Shown: positions 20,656 to 34,401 of the stretch, in pieces
How positions within the stretch are numbered: position 1 is the first letter of the stretch
Layout: every line of letters begins with the position of its first letter
The notes under the pieces: generated by a model
What the model was told of the DNA's origin: nothing
What the model saw: only the letters and a program-made list of their open reading frames with translations
Databases searched by the model: none
Program-made: the position numbers and the translations under genes
Assembly: GCA_973895155.1 (NCBI GenBank)
Contig: OZ316897.1
Location: 1,860,001 to 1,924,000, forward strand
Reading direction: 5' to 3'
Source of the DNA: Marsupella aquatica
Taxonomy: Eukaryota > Marchantiophyta
Length of the DNA stretch: 64,000 nucleotides

Positions 20656-23600
20656 ATGGCTCCTAGCGTGGACGCACGGAAGGAATCCAAGAGTGTTGGA
20701 AGAGTACTTGCGTCCACAGAAGCGAATTGGGCAAGGGCCACGGCCACCGGGACAGGAGTGCAGGTTATAGGCCTGGCTTTGAAGAAAAATGTGGAGTTGG
20801 AACTGATTTCCCAGGCTGCTCGAGAGCTGGTGGGTAATTACGCTGTCCTCAGGTCTCAGATTGTCGAGACCTCCAAAGGCAAGCTTGTGCTCACTCCTCC
20901 ACAGAGACTCAGCTCCCCTTGTGTTGAAGAAATCCCATGGCCTCCGCTGGAAAGGAAAAGTATCATCGGTGGTATGTTAGTGCTTCCAGGAGACGAAAGC
21001 GAGGATCATAGGCTCAGCTTGGCGCTGGACAGTGTTGTGAAGCAAGAACTCAACACCCCATTCCGCAATGCATCCCAGAAGATCAGTGGTCCAGTGGATG
21101 TCTTCAGAATTCTTGTCTACACTGGACATCAATCGCCAAGTTTAGGAACTCTCATAGTTCTCAAGTTCAACAGCGGTGCCTTGGACAGGCCTTCTGCTAC
21201 CAACATTACGCAGAGCTTCTTGACAGCCTTGAATGCCGTCGTTGATGGGAAGGTTCCGCAGCTGCCAGCTGCCCCCGGTAAGAACGAGCTCCTTCCAGCC
21301 TTGGAGGACTTGATTCCAAAGGGGAAAGCTATAAAGGGTCTGATTCAGAAGGGGATCGATACAATTACGTATGCAATGTCAGCCAACAAATTTTCGCTCT
21401 TGCCATTCAGCTCCTCATATGTTGAATCAAAACACCAAGTCTTTCGCACTGACATCTTGAGCTACACCCTCGGAAAAGAAGGTTTGTGGCACAACTTGAT
21501 CTCAATTCTTCGAACTCGCTTCAATCTCAGTCCTTTGCAGTTCCGTTTGATTGAACACTACTGCATATTTTGAACGCAAGCGGTGGTGCCCCAGAGCGGA
21601 CAGACGTTTCCTCTCTTCGTGGAAGTTGAGAGAAAGAGAGAACAAATCTCCTTTATCATTCTACACTTTCCCCAGTCTCAACAGATGGGCACTAAGGGTG
21701 TAGCTGCTGATAAAGAATGTGAATTTTGTGCTGAAAAAGGATGTTCACAAAGCTACTATACTACTTGGAAGCTGGCCTTGGAACTGAAGAGGAAGATCCT
21801 CAAAGCTACAGCACAGTTTAGAAGTTGACTTCGCAGCTGAAGAACAATATTCACAAATGTTCGGAACTAGTTAGAAGTGTATCATAGAGCAATATTCATC
21901 AAATCTATATTAGAAGTGGATTGTCGCTCAAGCGAATTTGGACTTCAGCAAGGCCACAGCATCAATCCGTTGGCTTTCCTTGAGGGTCACTAGGAAGAGG
22001 AAGTGTAATGGACTTAAGACCGGCCATCCTCTATCTCGTCCATCCAATTATATCGATTGCATTACAAAGACAGAATACAATGATACTTTCCATATAAGCC
22101 AACGGGGCTTGAAAAGTCAGAAAGATCTGCCCACCTTTTCCTCCGCACACAGAAAAAATAGTAATTGCGAAGCATTTGTGTTTAGGGTCCGTTACCGAGT
22201 TCATTCTAATTCAAGGTTGAATCTGTGACAGAGTCTAGTCTGTTACGATGATTGTGCATATAGTCTCTGATGGGTGGTTTGGCCATGAGATGGCTGGAAT
22301 ACGATTTGGTAACAACCCATAATTGGAAAACATTGGACTGTTCTCTGTAGCTAGGTTGCTGGCCTATGAACTCAAAAACTGCTGTGTCTTCTCTTTATAT
22401 ATCAGGAACTTCTGCGTTGATGGCGCGCAGCAAGCAGGAGAAAACAACATATGGAGCAGCTCTAACTGCTGCTTTTCTCAAGGGAGTTGCCAACTTGAAA
22501 GAGCTCAAGGACAAAAAGCTTGATAAGTTTAGCTTCACAAGGTACATTCCTTCCCCTCGCTTATATTCTTTGGGTTATCCATTGGCTAGGTGACGGTTTC
22601 TGGCATCATTGGAATAACTTGTAATTAATGGTACTGGCTAAGAATTTCCGGATCTTAGAGGCACCCACTCTCAAACTCAGACTCTTGGCTGGACGTCTAA
22701 CTAATTCTCTCGCTTAGAATTTGTGATGGACTCGGTTCTTGCAGTTTTAGAATCTAGTCGGGGCTCATGCCTCATGTCCAAGGGATGCTCAGTGGATTAT
22801 CTCTTCCCCGAGGGACCTTCAGAAGTAGAAGGCAGATTTAACAAGTCAGTCTTTGAGTTCAAAAGCATTTATTGGTGTGTATTTCTGATTTGTTCTCCGT
22901 TTAAATACTAACTCCTCAAGTTGGGGTCCTGCATGAGCAGCTTGATAGACTGCCGGCCTCACTTTCGGCCGACAATTTCACCTCAGGGCCTTGGAGCCTA
23001 CACGGCTGGAATATCTCAAGACGAACATGTAAAAAGTGACATAGGTTTCTGGGACCTTGCACGCAGTGTTTCGGCTTCAACTGAAAGGGAGATGGAAAAA
23101 ATGATACATTTCTCTGAGCTTCCTGTACTCAATATGATCTTCTCACAGGTGATTCTTTGTTAGTCTCAAAATTTTGTTGATTTTCGCATAGTCACAACCG
23201 AACACTCTTTAAATGGTTTTACCTCTGCATTTCATGCAAAAAATCCAGGTTCAACTTTATTTTAAAGCCATAGGAAACCTGTAAAACTTATAAAGTAAAT
23301 GTAAATGTAATGTGATTCTGTGAAACAAATTGTAACGCTGTAAATGACATGTATATACGAAACGTTCTAGAAACATATGTAACATCTCAAGTCCTCAATT
23401 TCTTTCATTACCTCTCACTATCTTGCCGGGTTCAATCTGCATACAGTACAGTACTCCAATGAAACATATGTTGAAACGTGCTTCCTGAGAAAATCAGTCC
23501 ATGCAACTCTAAAAATGTTCGTTGTTTCTGTGTGCATGTGGAGTAGATCCTGAAGAGACCAAGCTTAACACAGAAGTCTTCCCTCCGAACAGCTTTATTC

Positions 23601-23852
23601 TCCTTGTTTGTGGACCGACCCATGAATGCCCAATGGCAGGATGTGGATAAATTAGAGCTAGCAGGCACGTTTGGGCCCTATGCTTCCCTGCATGGCATTG
23701 CACCGTGCTTTTGTTTGGCAGAAGCTCTGATCCCCGGACCGGAGTTGAATCTGTCACTCGTGTATCCGGTCCCTGTTTATGACGAGGAGCAAATGGAAGC
23801 TCTCGCCAAAACTAGTTTGGGGGTGTTGACTATAGCTATCAAGGAGCTCTAG
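20656..23852 (+). CDS. AATase/condensation-domain-like (CAT-fold) acyltransferase
   Basis: Four exons keep frame across GT-AG borders: 20656-21481, 22406-22541, 22941-23148, 23547-23852 (TAG), giving 491 residues. The N-terminus (GRVLASTEANWARATATGTG, then ARELVGNYAVLRSQI) matches the plant alcohol-acetyltransferase-like family (Pfam AATase). So do ALEDLIPKGKA near residue 219, the SLIDCRPHFRP segment across the exon 2/3 border, SSLRTALFSLFVDRP, and a C-terminal block of the LVYPVPVYDEEQMEAL type. The family fold is that of CoA-dependent acyltransferases; the plant substrate is unknown to me. Where relatives have a His-containing H-T-A-x-C-D segment, this protein reads FNSGALDR (about residue 176), so the usual catalytic His seems to be absent. 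No targeting peptide or membrane segment is visible, so it is probably cytosolic. Confidence 0.82.
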
Positions 23853-26163
23853 TGTCCAGGAGTTCAAATTCTGTACAAGGCGGTTGTCACCTAGAATCTC
23901 CCCCTTGAAAGATGAAATCGAAGGAGAAAACATCTTCAACCCTGAGTTGGCTGTGGCAGTAAACTTCTTCTCTGAAGAGCAAAGACGGGGATCGAAAGTG
24001 TTTCTTTAGCTAGCTTCTCCTAAAAAACTGTTGCCACCGTTTCAAAGGCGAGGTAGGGTGAATACAGTGGTGTAGACTCTACTCTTAGATATACAATTTC
24101 CTTTAAACAAGCAACTTAAATGATCTTGTAATTATATCGAATTCAATCCAAATTATAATACATTTGATTCAGTTAACATTGAGTCAGACCAGCTCAATTT
24201 CCAGCCAGGCAATGAGAATGGTCTTACAGGAAGCCCGCACCCGGATAATCTGAAACTAGAGCATACAAGCATTTGAAGAGTACCAGCCATTCGAGCTTTT
24301 GTCTGCGCTGGATACAATCTTTTCTACCACGCTTGCCAAACAATTTTAGCAGATTCGTCGCCTTTTGAGTGACTTGGAAGGAGGTGACGCGTAGTACGAT
24401 TGCCAGAACAAGTTAGCCTTTACGTGGTTATTTTGAGCTTGACCATAGAGAGATTGATGACTAGAACGAGTGCCCAAAAAAATGCTGGCTCCTGGGTTGG
24501 GAGCTTACGAATTGAAACGGACAATCACGATGTGCTGCCTGATAGTTTTCCCACTCTTATAGCTCTCCTCAACTGGGATTGAGCAAAATGCCTCATCGAC
24601 GAGATGTTTCCCATAAGCCTTGGCGACCTTGCCATGCTAGAAGTATTGGAAGTACGAGTCAGAAGACAGTCGTGGAAATCTTATGAAAATTTCTTTATTG
24701 CAAAACTTTAATGGAAGCTCGAAGGTATTCACCATACTTTACAAGAGTGGTGCATGTGCAACTGACGCAGTTGCTCGAGACAAAGCGACTTGCAAGAAAG
24801 CTGTCACAGTTGCTGCCGCGATCATGTGCCAACTGCTTTAGTACGAAAGTTCGGATCAACTCGTTCCTCACTTTGCCTAACACATCTCTGTACCCTTGAA
24901 GTTATCATCAGTTTTAGCAGTACAGAGATGAATAAAGAATCTTCCAGCGCTAGTTCTTCGCAAATCCATCCTGCCATCGTGAGGCTCGTGCCCTATGTCT
25001 AAACGAGAATCCAAGAATAGTGATGACGTAGTCGCGATTCTTTCCCATGTTGCTTAGCAAAGAGGGAAAGAAAAAAGGACCACATGATATAACCAGCATG
25101 TATCATGAGAAAACGAAAGAACGCAGGACTGTCAAAGACAATATTGGTGATGCAGCAGAATCTGTCATCATTGCCTTCGGTAGGCCATGAAGCAAAAGAG
25201 CTAACTGCTTCAGAACGCCAGACTTGAGACCTGCCTAGAGCCAAAGCGAATATAAACTTTTAGAACAAAACTGTAGAAGAAAGTAGACCTGGAGAGAGGA
25301 ACAATTGCACTTGCTCTAAGTGATCAGACATAACACCAGCATCTGCAGTTTGCCAAGAACTCATAAATGGATTGACGTACCAAGCAGTGCGACAAACGTA
25401 CAAATGAACACTCTAGATTCAGCAATTCTTCCGTGATATATTTTCAAGCGTATGGAGGACTGGAATGTTTACACCAAGAGCAATTGGGACTGCCGGGAGA
25501 ATAAAATTGACTTCGAACGTGAGGATTCAGCGAATACCAAACTGGTATGTCCAATCCAAAGAGCAAGTCAAAAAAGTGACTTGAGAACTGAATACAAGTT
25601 CTGCACGTGTGCAATCACCCTGGCATGTATAATCACCAGTGCTGCAATCTTCAATGACTCTCAGAAACTACCCGACCTTATCCTGGGTCATCGATAGTCT
25701 CTTGTGCTACCTCTAAAATCAGCAAACAACGCGTGTTCTACAAAAAGTCCGATGCTCCTTTCTTTCGGGTCTCTTTAGTCTTAGTATGGACATATCCACC
25801 AATTTTCATTGGAAAATTGAGGACAGGGTTGTGTGATATCAATGCCAGATGTCTAAATCCTATATTGTTCCACAACAAAATTTACATGTATCATTCTTCT
25901 ATAATGCTTTGAATAGAGCATCTATCATCTCTCGCTCACCCTGTGAGGTAACTCATGCGATGGGTTTGAAAGTTCAAACCTTCTAGGCCTCTGCTCTCCT
26001 ATCCTGAGAAGCTACTTTTGAAAGAACGGAAATGGGAAGGGGAGGCTATTCTTTCACGAGATATAACAGCAACCTGTTTCTCAATCACTCCCTGTGCAAG
26101 TGACAAAAAAAATAGTGTATTTTAATACACAATATGATGACGGAACTTTCGTCATTGTCCATG
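23853..26163. other. No gene recognised
   Basis: Intergenic between the convergent acyltransferase and histidine-kinase genes. It should contain both 3' UTRs. Short frames here (24400, 24711, 25452) are not protein-like. Confidence 0.6.
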
Positions 26164-29100
26164 TCATGTCCTCCCTTTTGATATAAGGCCCCGGATGGTC
26201 GTCACCATAAGCTTGCAATTGATCGGCTTTGTCAAATAGGCGTCCATTCCAACAGAGAGGCACCTCTCTTCATCGCTCGCCAACGCATGTGCTGTTAGAG
26301 CCACGATTGGAATGTGCCTATCTGTATTTTCCTCTGCTTCTCTGATGGCTATGGTTGCGTTGTAACCATCCATTACTGGCATCTGTGGACAGCACAAGTT
26401 GAATCCCTTAGCAATGCCACTCACAACAATGTCCAGTTACCTCCCAACCGCCTACAGTCAGATGGACAGACTTGAAATGTGAATCTACAGCCAACCCAAG
26501 GGTCTTAAGCCTTTCGTAATGATTGAAGATAAGGGACTACGGTTAGCTAATTATGGAATCCTCTTGCTGAACAGAGATCTAACCAGCAACATCAGGACAC
26601 CAAATAAATGATTGTAGAATCCTCTTGCTGGGCAGAGATTTAACCAACAATAAACAGAGATTATGGCTGACTAATTTTATGATATCACATTACCGATTTT
26701 ACATTCCTTTTCCTTGGCTAAGCTTTCATGAAGACAACAACATGATAAAATGGACTATAAATAACTACTTATCGAATCTAAAACTAAATCCTCTCGCGGA
26801 GTAGAGTTTTGACAAGAACGACATCAAAATGGGACTGCAGATAGCCCATCATGGACTCGTCTCTCTGAAGAGAATTCGAGAACAATGACATGAGGGTAAG
26901 ACCATTTCCTATTTCAGGTTCATAAGATGATACGTACAAAATCATTACAGAATCGAAAAGAAAAGGTATTGAATGACAAGCAGGTGTACATACCGCACAA
27001 TCCATGAGAATGAGATCAAAATGGGGAATGTTGCTCAATCTGTTGGTAGAAGCATCTTGAGTAGCTTCCACTGTCTCTGCCACGGCTCCGACTGCCTGCA
27101 AGCCATCTCCTACCACAGTAACATTTGCCCCCAGTTTTTGCAGCGTCATACTGACAAGTCTCTGCAGTACTGCTGTGTCCTCCACCAATAGAATATGCAT
27201 ACCGGACAATGCTTTGTGTACGAAGGCCGATGCTGGACTAGATGCAGCACTGCCTCTATCTGGCCTTGCAGCCCGCTTTTCATTACTACTGGGACCTCCA
27301 TTATCATCCTTTGGACTCGGCTTCCGCTTTCTCCCGAGCCATTCCTCCTCAAGATCTCTAACCTCTACTCCATTCTTCCGCATTCCTTGGCCAACATCAG
27401 GAGCAGCGCCATGTCCTTTAGATTTATTCAACCCACTGGTGATGGGTCCCTCAGGAGTACTTTGTCCACTAACTGCAGGTGTACTCGGCCCACTTAGGGG
27501 AGACTCTGGAGTACTTGCACTTAGCAGCCTTCGGCCGTCATCGGTACCATACGGAATGTCCACCGGAAGACCTTTTTGAAACCTTTGCAACCCACTGGAT
27601 GGTGAGTTTGTGTTGGTAGTCATGTCAAAGACCGTGGACTGCATGTAGAGACTACCCTTCCCATCAGACTGACTCTTCCTCGGAATCTCCGGAGAAGTGG
27701 AGGGGGAATCAGAGTTGCCTTTTGGTACAGTTTCGGCTGTTCGATTCCCGTGTATTAAACTAGATTCTTCACCTGAATGGATTTTAGTTATATTTTGCTG
27801 TACATCTACCGAGGATCCAGCCAACCGAGTATCTTTCAATAGTCTTTCTGGCAACTGGTACATCAACTCGTCATCGCTTGATTTCCGAGCATTGGAGGTT
27901 CTGTGACTGGGCATATCTGAACCTTGTTCAGAAAGACCTCTAGGATCTGTCGAAATGCTACTTTCTAAATTTTTCATTTCCGAGAAAGGTGTACCTGCTG
28001 CAGTTGAAGGCCTTAAAGACAAAGGACTACCAAATAAAGAAGTATGGACCTCCCAATGATGCTGTTCTAACTTCCCAGCTCTAGCCAGAAATGATAACAA
28101 TCTTCTCAGCCGACTCCCATGCAGGGGCTTGTTCAATACCAAGAAGCAACCGTCAGCCTGCAATGCTTGCTTCCACTTCGCCCCACAATCAGGGCCCACC
28201 ACCCAACTAACTGCAACTGACCGCTGAAAATGGACTCTTAACATGCTGTCCAGCATATCTTGCATGGGATTTGGAAGCTTCCCAACCTCTGATCTGCTTA
28301 AGTTCCCGTCGTTGGGGCCCAGGACACCGGGATCTACAAAGTTTCTGACGAAGTCTGTCTTCATATCAGGAAGAACCGTTACATCAACCAGTGCCAGAAC
28401 TGCAGGGAAATTACCAGATTCTAATAAGGTCTCTGAGCTTTGGCTCATCCATCCAGGGCTACGATCACCGGTTGGAAAAGAAAGAGAGCCTATCCGACCT
28501 CCACCAGGATCATCAGTTCCGACTAATTTCATAGACTTCAACTCTGGGTTCGTGATTTTAGACAATTTCTCTAAGGTGGGAATAATCTCCGTCCATGCGT
28601 CCACACATGTCACCTTCAAGCCATTCCTCTCCAGCCAACGTACCGCAACATTCCGCGCAACACCCTCTTGCATGGCAACCAAAACTTGTGTCTTCTCCAG
28701 ACCCTCTGGCAGTGACATTCTGTATGGTTCATAGAGGTTGAATGGAGATCCTAATAAAGAACCCAGCCCCTCCTGCTCAGAAGGTGAGCCTAATGATTCA
28801 CCCTCAGCCGAAGATCTATGCCCATGCACAAAGCCCAAAGCTTGACCCTCAGAAGAGGATCTACGCCCATGCCCAAAGCCAAAAGCTTGACCCTCAGCAA
28901 ACGAACTACGCCCATGCACAAACCCAAAAGCTTGACCCTCAGCAGAAGCTCTATTCCCAGTGGGCATGGGATCACTTGTCCGTTCCACGATGATATGGAA
29001 CCGCATCACACATCCCGACCCCTCGGTTGGCACCACTGCCACTTCCCCACCCATCAATTCCACCAAAGACCTGACAATGTAGAGGCCTAGGCCCGAGCCT

Positions 29101-32100
29101 CCATGTGTTCGAGTTGTTGATGAGTCTCCTTGGACAAAACTATCAAACACCGTTTCATGCAACTCCGGAGGGATACCACACCCTGAACACAAACAAAATT
29201 TATATGACATTGGAAAAGTGTAGAGAACACCAAGCGTTGAGCCGAATAGCTGCAATAATTCACAGAACCATTATATAACTGCTTGTTCGTAATCAAATAA
29301 TCGTAACCAAAAGATTTGTGAGAACACTCTTCAAAATGATTGAGTCTAAGAAAGAGAAAGAGTGTTGAGTAAATAGAAAGCGTGTTCAATACACACTCCG
29401 CAAATTTGGCGATCGAAAAATTGAAATAAACGTTGAGGAAAATTTCTGCAAATTCCTCGTCTATAACACGTAGTTTTCACCTCGACACGATCTTTCGGAA
29501 CCAGATTTGATTGATACTGGTCTAGTCGTCGGCTATTTAGCTTAATTTTAAAAAACAGAGTGTCAGAGCAGTGAACATTCGGATCTAATAATCCGAGCGA
29601 ATTGCTTATTAAAGGACACTACTACTCGGTACTAAGAACTACTTTGCCAAGTCTGAATTGTTGCTTCCCCCTTCCATGGTTCTTCGTCACATGCTATGCA
29701 TGTAACCGCTAATCACTTTAAAGAGCTCTCACAACGGGAATTAGTTAGCACTACAGTCCACCAACATGAGCAACTACTTCGTACAACGGAAGATATGTTC
29801 ACTCACCAGAGTCATCGACTTCGAACACAAGAGCCAACTGATTCTCAGCACTCATTGGCAGAGGGCCAGAAACTCTTTCCCTTCCAGACAAAAGGTTAAC
29901 ACTAAAGTCGTCCCGCTTTATACTTGGTTCCAACAGAGACTGATCTACCCAACCCCGGACCAGCACGTATCCATGGATTGTGAACTTCAATGAATTTGAT
30001 AGGAGGTTGCTAAAAATTTGCCGTATCCGGCTGGAGTCACCTTTCACAAACCCAGGAATGCTATCTGCATACATCCACATGGAGCGTGTAAAAAGTTATC
30101 ACTCTAACTCGTGCCCTTGCTGTGTATATTTGTCCTAATAATTGAATTTCAATGAAAGATGTCGTGAACTGCTGAAGATCTTAATTCCCCGTACCTGACA
30201 AATCAAGCACAAAATCAATCTTGGAACCCACAGACTGGGCAGCAAACATGTCCACCAAGGATTCAAGCTCGTCAGCGACACTGAAAGGCGCAATTTGAAG
30301 CTCCATTTTCCCTGCTTCAACCTAAGCATTGGACATTAAGATGAACTTTAAATGCCTCTACCATAACATTTGGAGAATTTCTTCCACCATGCCAAAGAGT
30401 ACACCGAACAGCGAACCGACGAAGTGAACCTTGTTCCATACCTTGCTGATGTCTAGCACATTGTTGACAAGGGTAAGGAGCCCAGTGGCACAACGACGTA
30501 TTTGCGACACTGAAAACTCTTGCTCCGGCGTCACTGAATCAAAAGATAGTAGGTCCAGCAGGCCAATGATGCCTGCAATAGGAGTCCTCAGCTCATGGCT
30601 GCAGGTTTCAAGATAGCTACCATTAGACTTCTCATGCTCTGTCATAACCCTCCACGTTTCTAGAACGAGCTTCTAGATAATCAGTGCGGACTGGCGACTC
30701 AAAACAATGAAGTCACGTTTCAAGTCTTAGAAATTCCAGCCTAAATCTGTGATCTTGAGGGAGGCTGATACCCAGAGAGAGCCGTCGGCACCACTCTGGA
30801 AGCATGAGTGGGCAAGGACAAAGAAGGTATCTTGCATAATTTCCTAATGTTAGAGACACAGATAGACTGAAAAGCACCAGATTTATCTTTACTCACCTCA
30901 TGTTAGCCAAAAACTGACTTTTATAGTTGCTAGACTGCTCTGCTCGATGCTTGCCCACCAACAAGCGAATCAGCTCTGCTCTTAGTTGCATCTCTGTGCT
31001 CATTTTACTGGTCAGAAAACAAATGAAACAGCAGCCAAGGACCAGAACACCGACTGCTGTTCCGACTATCACGCGAACGACAGTTTCGTTTCGTTCATCT
31101 ATCCTTCCCATAATTCGACTCCGCGGAAGAATCATGACAGCAGTCTGCCAACCAGGACAGGTTCCAGGAATGACACATTAGCCCCGCACAAAGCAACGAG
31201 AAAAGTGGGAAGTCCCATCACAGATATGAAACCACTAGAACATAAGACTGAACAAAAGTCTCGAAAACACGTATCCCATGTTGGCCTCGGAAATTTAAAA
31301 TCATGGAACAAGGGATTCACTTTTGGTCGTGTGTCAAAATTAGGAGAATTGAGTTATTTTAGTAGAGCATTCTAAAATAAATACATGAACAAATGCTTAC
31401 GTTTCATTTTGAGTTACAAGGGTTGGACACGATTACTCTCCTCTATTGTAAGCCGATTGAAGAAAGTATAGTTTTTTGACAAATAGGGACAAATTTATGC
31501 AATGTCTTGTTCCTTTAACAATTTACTGAACATTAACGTCAGCACGTGAGTCAAATCACGACTAGCAAAAACTTCACTTGAGGATGTGCCCATTAAACAA
31601 CGCTTTCACAGAGATTCCTATACGGTGGGGACATGAGGAGGAACCTCACCAGATTGAGAGCACCGTAGGGCGGTTGGCTTAAGGCAACAGTGTCAATGTA
31701 ATATCTTTGGCCCACAAGTGAGACATCCTCGTTGTGGGTCTCGCCAAGAAACATAATGCCGTATCCATATGTGGAACCCAAAAAACTTGCTGCAGCCTTT
31801 ACAACAGGGTTTCCTGAATTATTAGGACTTACGAGTATATCATTTGTATCGTTGTAAGAGAACGAAACAATTGACGACCTGCCTGTTCCGTTACTCCTGC
31901 ACGCAATCATCATATTTGAGACTGGTGCTGAAATTGAGCATAGGAGTCATGCTAGTTATCTCCGTGTCCAAAAACTTCTGAAGCCACAGCGCCACATCTA
32001 GACTACTAAACGGCTAAGTGCACATCAAAGCACATTGTCTAATCCACTTGCGAAACTGATTTGTTACCATTCAAAATAAAGATAGCCACCAAGAAGATCG

Positions 32101-34295
32101 AGGGTGGCTAAGTAGCTATTTAAATACTCAAAAGTTGACGTAATCGTTGCCACGCCTATAGCTTCACTTGTCACCAAGTCGTTAAGAGGCACTGCAGGTG
32201 ACACCACTGCTTGACCCAGAGAGTTAGGGGCAATGGTCCACCACACCTGCTGAGAACAGTCCCAGTGCATTAGTAGAACGGATACAAAAGGTAAGAATGA
32301 CGAATGCATCGTCATATAGTCAATACATGAACTTAAAAGCAATATAAGTCAGAACACGGATACCTTAAGGGGCTCAATTTTCCGCACGTTTCCTGCACTG
32401 ACAGGATAAGGGGGTAATCTGACCGTAGGTGGGGGAGCTGCTGACTCGTTGACAAACCCCGTCACATTCTGCCATGAAAGATTTTTAATTTAAACAAGTG
32501 CCTTGACAGTTTCAGATAAAATACAAGCACTAGGTCCGTCATGAAAAACAAGAGCTGATGAGATTAAAGTAAACACTAAATGCTTCAAGCATGACAATCT
32601 AATTTGGCTGTTGCAACTCTGCACTGCCACTAGTTAAAGAAAATCAATGAATTGGTTTTTAAAAAAAAGTGTAAGTCCGATAGGACCTATGCGGATCGAA
32701 AAAGGTAACATATAATCCCAAGAGTCAAGAAAACAAACCAGAGAAGGTGGGCACCACATGTAGGAGATTAGCGCATTGCATACCCAAAACTATCCGATAT
32801 ATACTAAGCGTCTAACGAGCTCTGACAGCATTCGACCCTCCCATTGTAAACGGATGGCATTGTGGATGCAGCTACTGCTCGTATACCTGGATATACCATA
32901 CTGGATTTGGGGACGATTCGTTGACAAACAACAAATATTCCTTTTGTCCCTTTCTGCTAAAATCAGTTAAACGGCCATCTGGGGCGACAAAAGCAACTGA
33001 GGAGTACTGGTGTTGAGCATTAAATACTCCCCTGTTCACCCTTCGTAACTGCAACCGATTCATGCACAGGAAAGACGACCATCAGCTGTAGAAAGTGTTG
33101 TTTCAATGGAAAGTTCTACTAGTCCGTACACTGCTACTCATCCTGTAGAGTTCGCTACGAAGCAAGTGTATTTTTCCAGAAGCCCAAAAACCTCCCACAA
33201 AGCTCCAGAGAAAACTTCAGACACTGAACATATATACGCCCAGGGTGAATGTTCAGGAAAAGTGCCATACCGCCGGCTCTATTAAATCCCATGAAGTATT
33301 CGCACTTGACATAAAGACTTGTTGATGTAAGGAACCGAGAACCACTGTGCCATTGTAAACCTCTCCAAGGATAGATACCATAGCCTGAGTACTGGTGCGT
33401 AGAAGTTGCTGGCGAAGGACAGTCGCTAGGCTTCGAACTGAGCGAGCGCCATAAGTCGAAGTGAAATACCATGTCAGGATCGTTGTGACTACTAGCATTA
33501 CAGCTACAAGAGCCTACATGCGAACAGACGTCAGAACAATTCATATTAGACCAGGAAATTGTGCTTTCGCTTTTCGCCTGGCATTGCCGACAAACCTTCA
33601 CACAACATTGATTGCAAAATGAGCAAGATTTTCAGCAATCGGATTAGTATCCAGAGAAGAATCTACTTCGACAGCTCACACAATTGTCCGTCTTCATCCA
33701 TCCTGCGTGAGACGAACACAACCCATTCAAGGACGACTTGGATGGTTCAGCTTAGCAAGAACGTTCTGAACATTGCTCCAGGCCACACATTCTGTTGTGT
33801 AGCGTAGCTTCTTGCCCCTCTTCAATCTTGGTGCTTCAAGTGCAACGAATTCTCTGCACTGATTGGCTTGGCTGTTTTGTGTGTAACAAGTGTTCATTAC
33901 TAATTGAAGCCGACTTGGGTCATGGCCGATCTCTCCACTTATAAGTCAGATGCAAGGCCAACAGAAACACACCGAATGCACGCAATCCAGCTACAGAAAA
34001 AAGCGGACCTGTTCCGGATCCTTCCTCAGCAACTCGAGAAAGGAATTTACATCAGAAAGGGTAGCGGCATGGGAATTGGAAAGGCTTTGAGTTTTGTAAA
34101 TTAAAATGCTGTCACACTAGAGAATCTTGAAAACAATGTCGAGGGATAAAGCAATTGACCTGGTGCTCAAGGAGTAGAGGGCACCAACTAGGACCAAAAA
34201 CAAATCGTTTAAATTTTAGGTCGTGTTGAATCTGAACTTACAAAGTCATAGCACTGAACATCAAAAGCAATTCTAAAAATACCATTGCGTGTCAT
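26164..34295 (-). CDS. CKI1-like hybrid histidine kinase
   Basis: Membrane His-Asp phosphorelay sensor of the CYTOKININ-INDEPENDENT 1 class. Exons in reading order: 34295-34242 (tentative start, 18 codons), 33513-33271, 33048-32887, 32468-32364, 32249-32068, 31896-31650, 31144-30897, 30598-30442, 30321-30195, 30064-29807, 29182-26994, 26382-26164 (TGA). Phases agree at every junction; about 1396 residues. A first membrane segment (LVAVMLVVTTILTWYF) is followed by a ~290-residue external domain with NGT, NTS and NVT sites and a second membrane segment (VIVGTAVGVLVLGCCFICFL). Then come the H-box SHELRTPIAG, N-box RQIFSNLLSNSLKFT, G1 VDDSGCGIP and G2 GGSGLGLYIV. A degenerate receiver with NKPLHGSRL precedes the C-terminal receiver (LLVED, LILMD, ALTAH, LTKP). 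All catalytic residues are present, so an active kinase is likely. It lacks a CHASE cytokinin-binding domain. The first exon is uncertain. Confidence 0.88.
28796..28958 (-). repeat. In-frame ~54-bp tandem repeat inside the kinase gene
   Basis: Four diverged units encode (S/A)SxEGQAxGFxHGxR, each 17-18 residues, between the ATPase domain and the degenerate receiver. The region is probably an unstructured linker and a likely site of length variation. Confidence 0.85.
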
Positions 34296-34401
34296 TTAGC
34301 GCAAAATCTGTTCTTCAAGAGTCACTGGATTGGCGAGTACAAACGGAAAACTCTGACCGTTCGGATTCCAATTTGTACTATATCTGTTTAATTTTTATTG
34401 G

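Noticed and set aside
27175-28734. Plus-strand open frames across the kinase gene
   Set aside because: Antisense to exon 29182-26994, which has clear kinase and receiver motifs.
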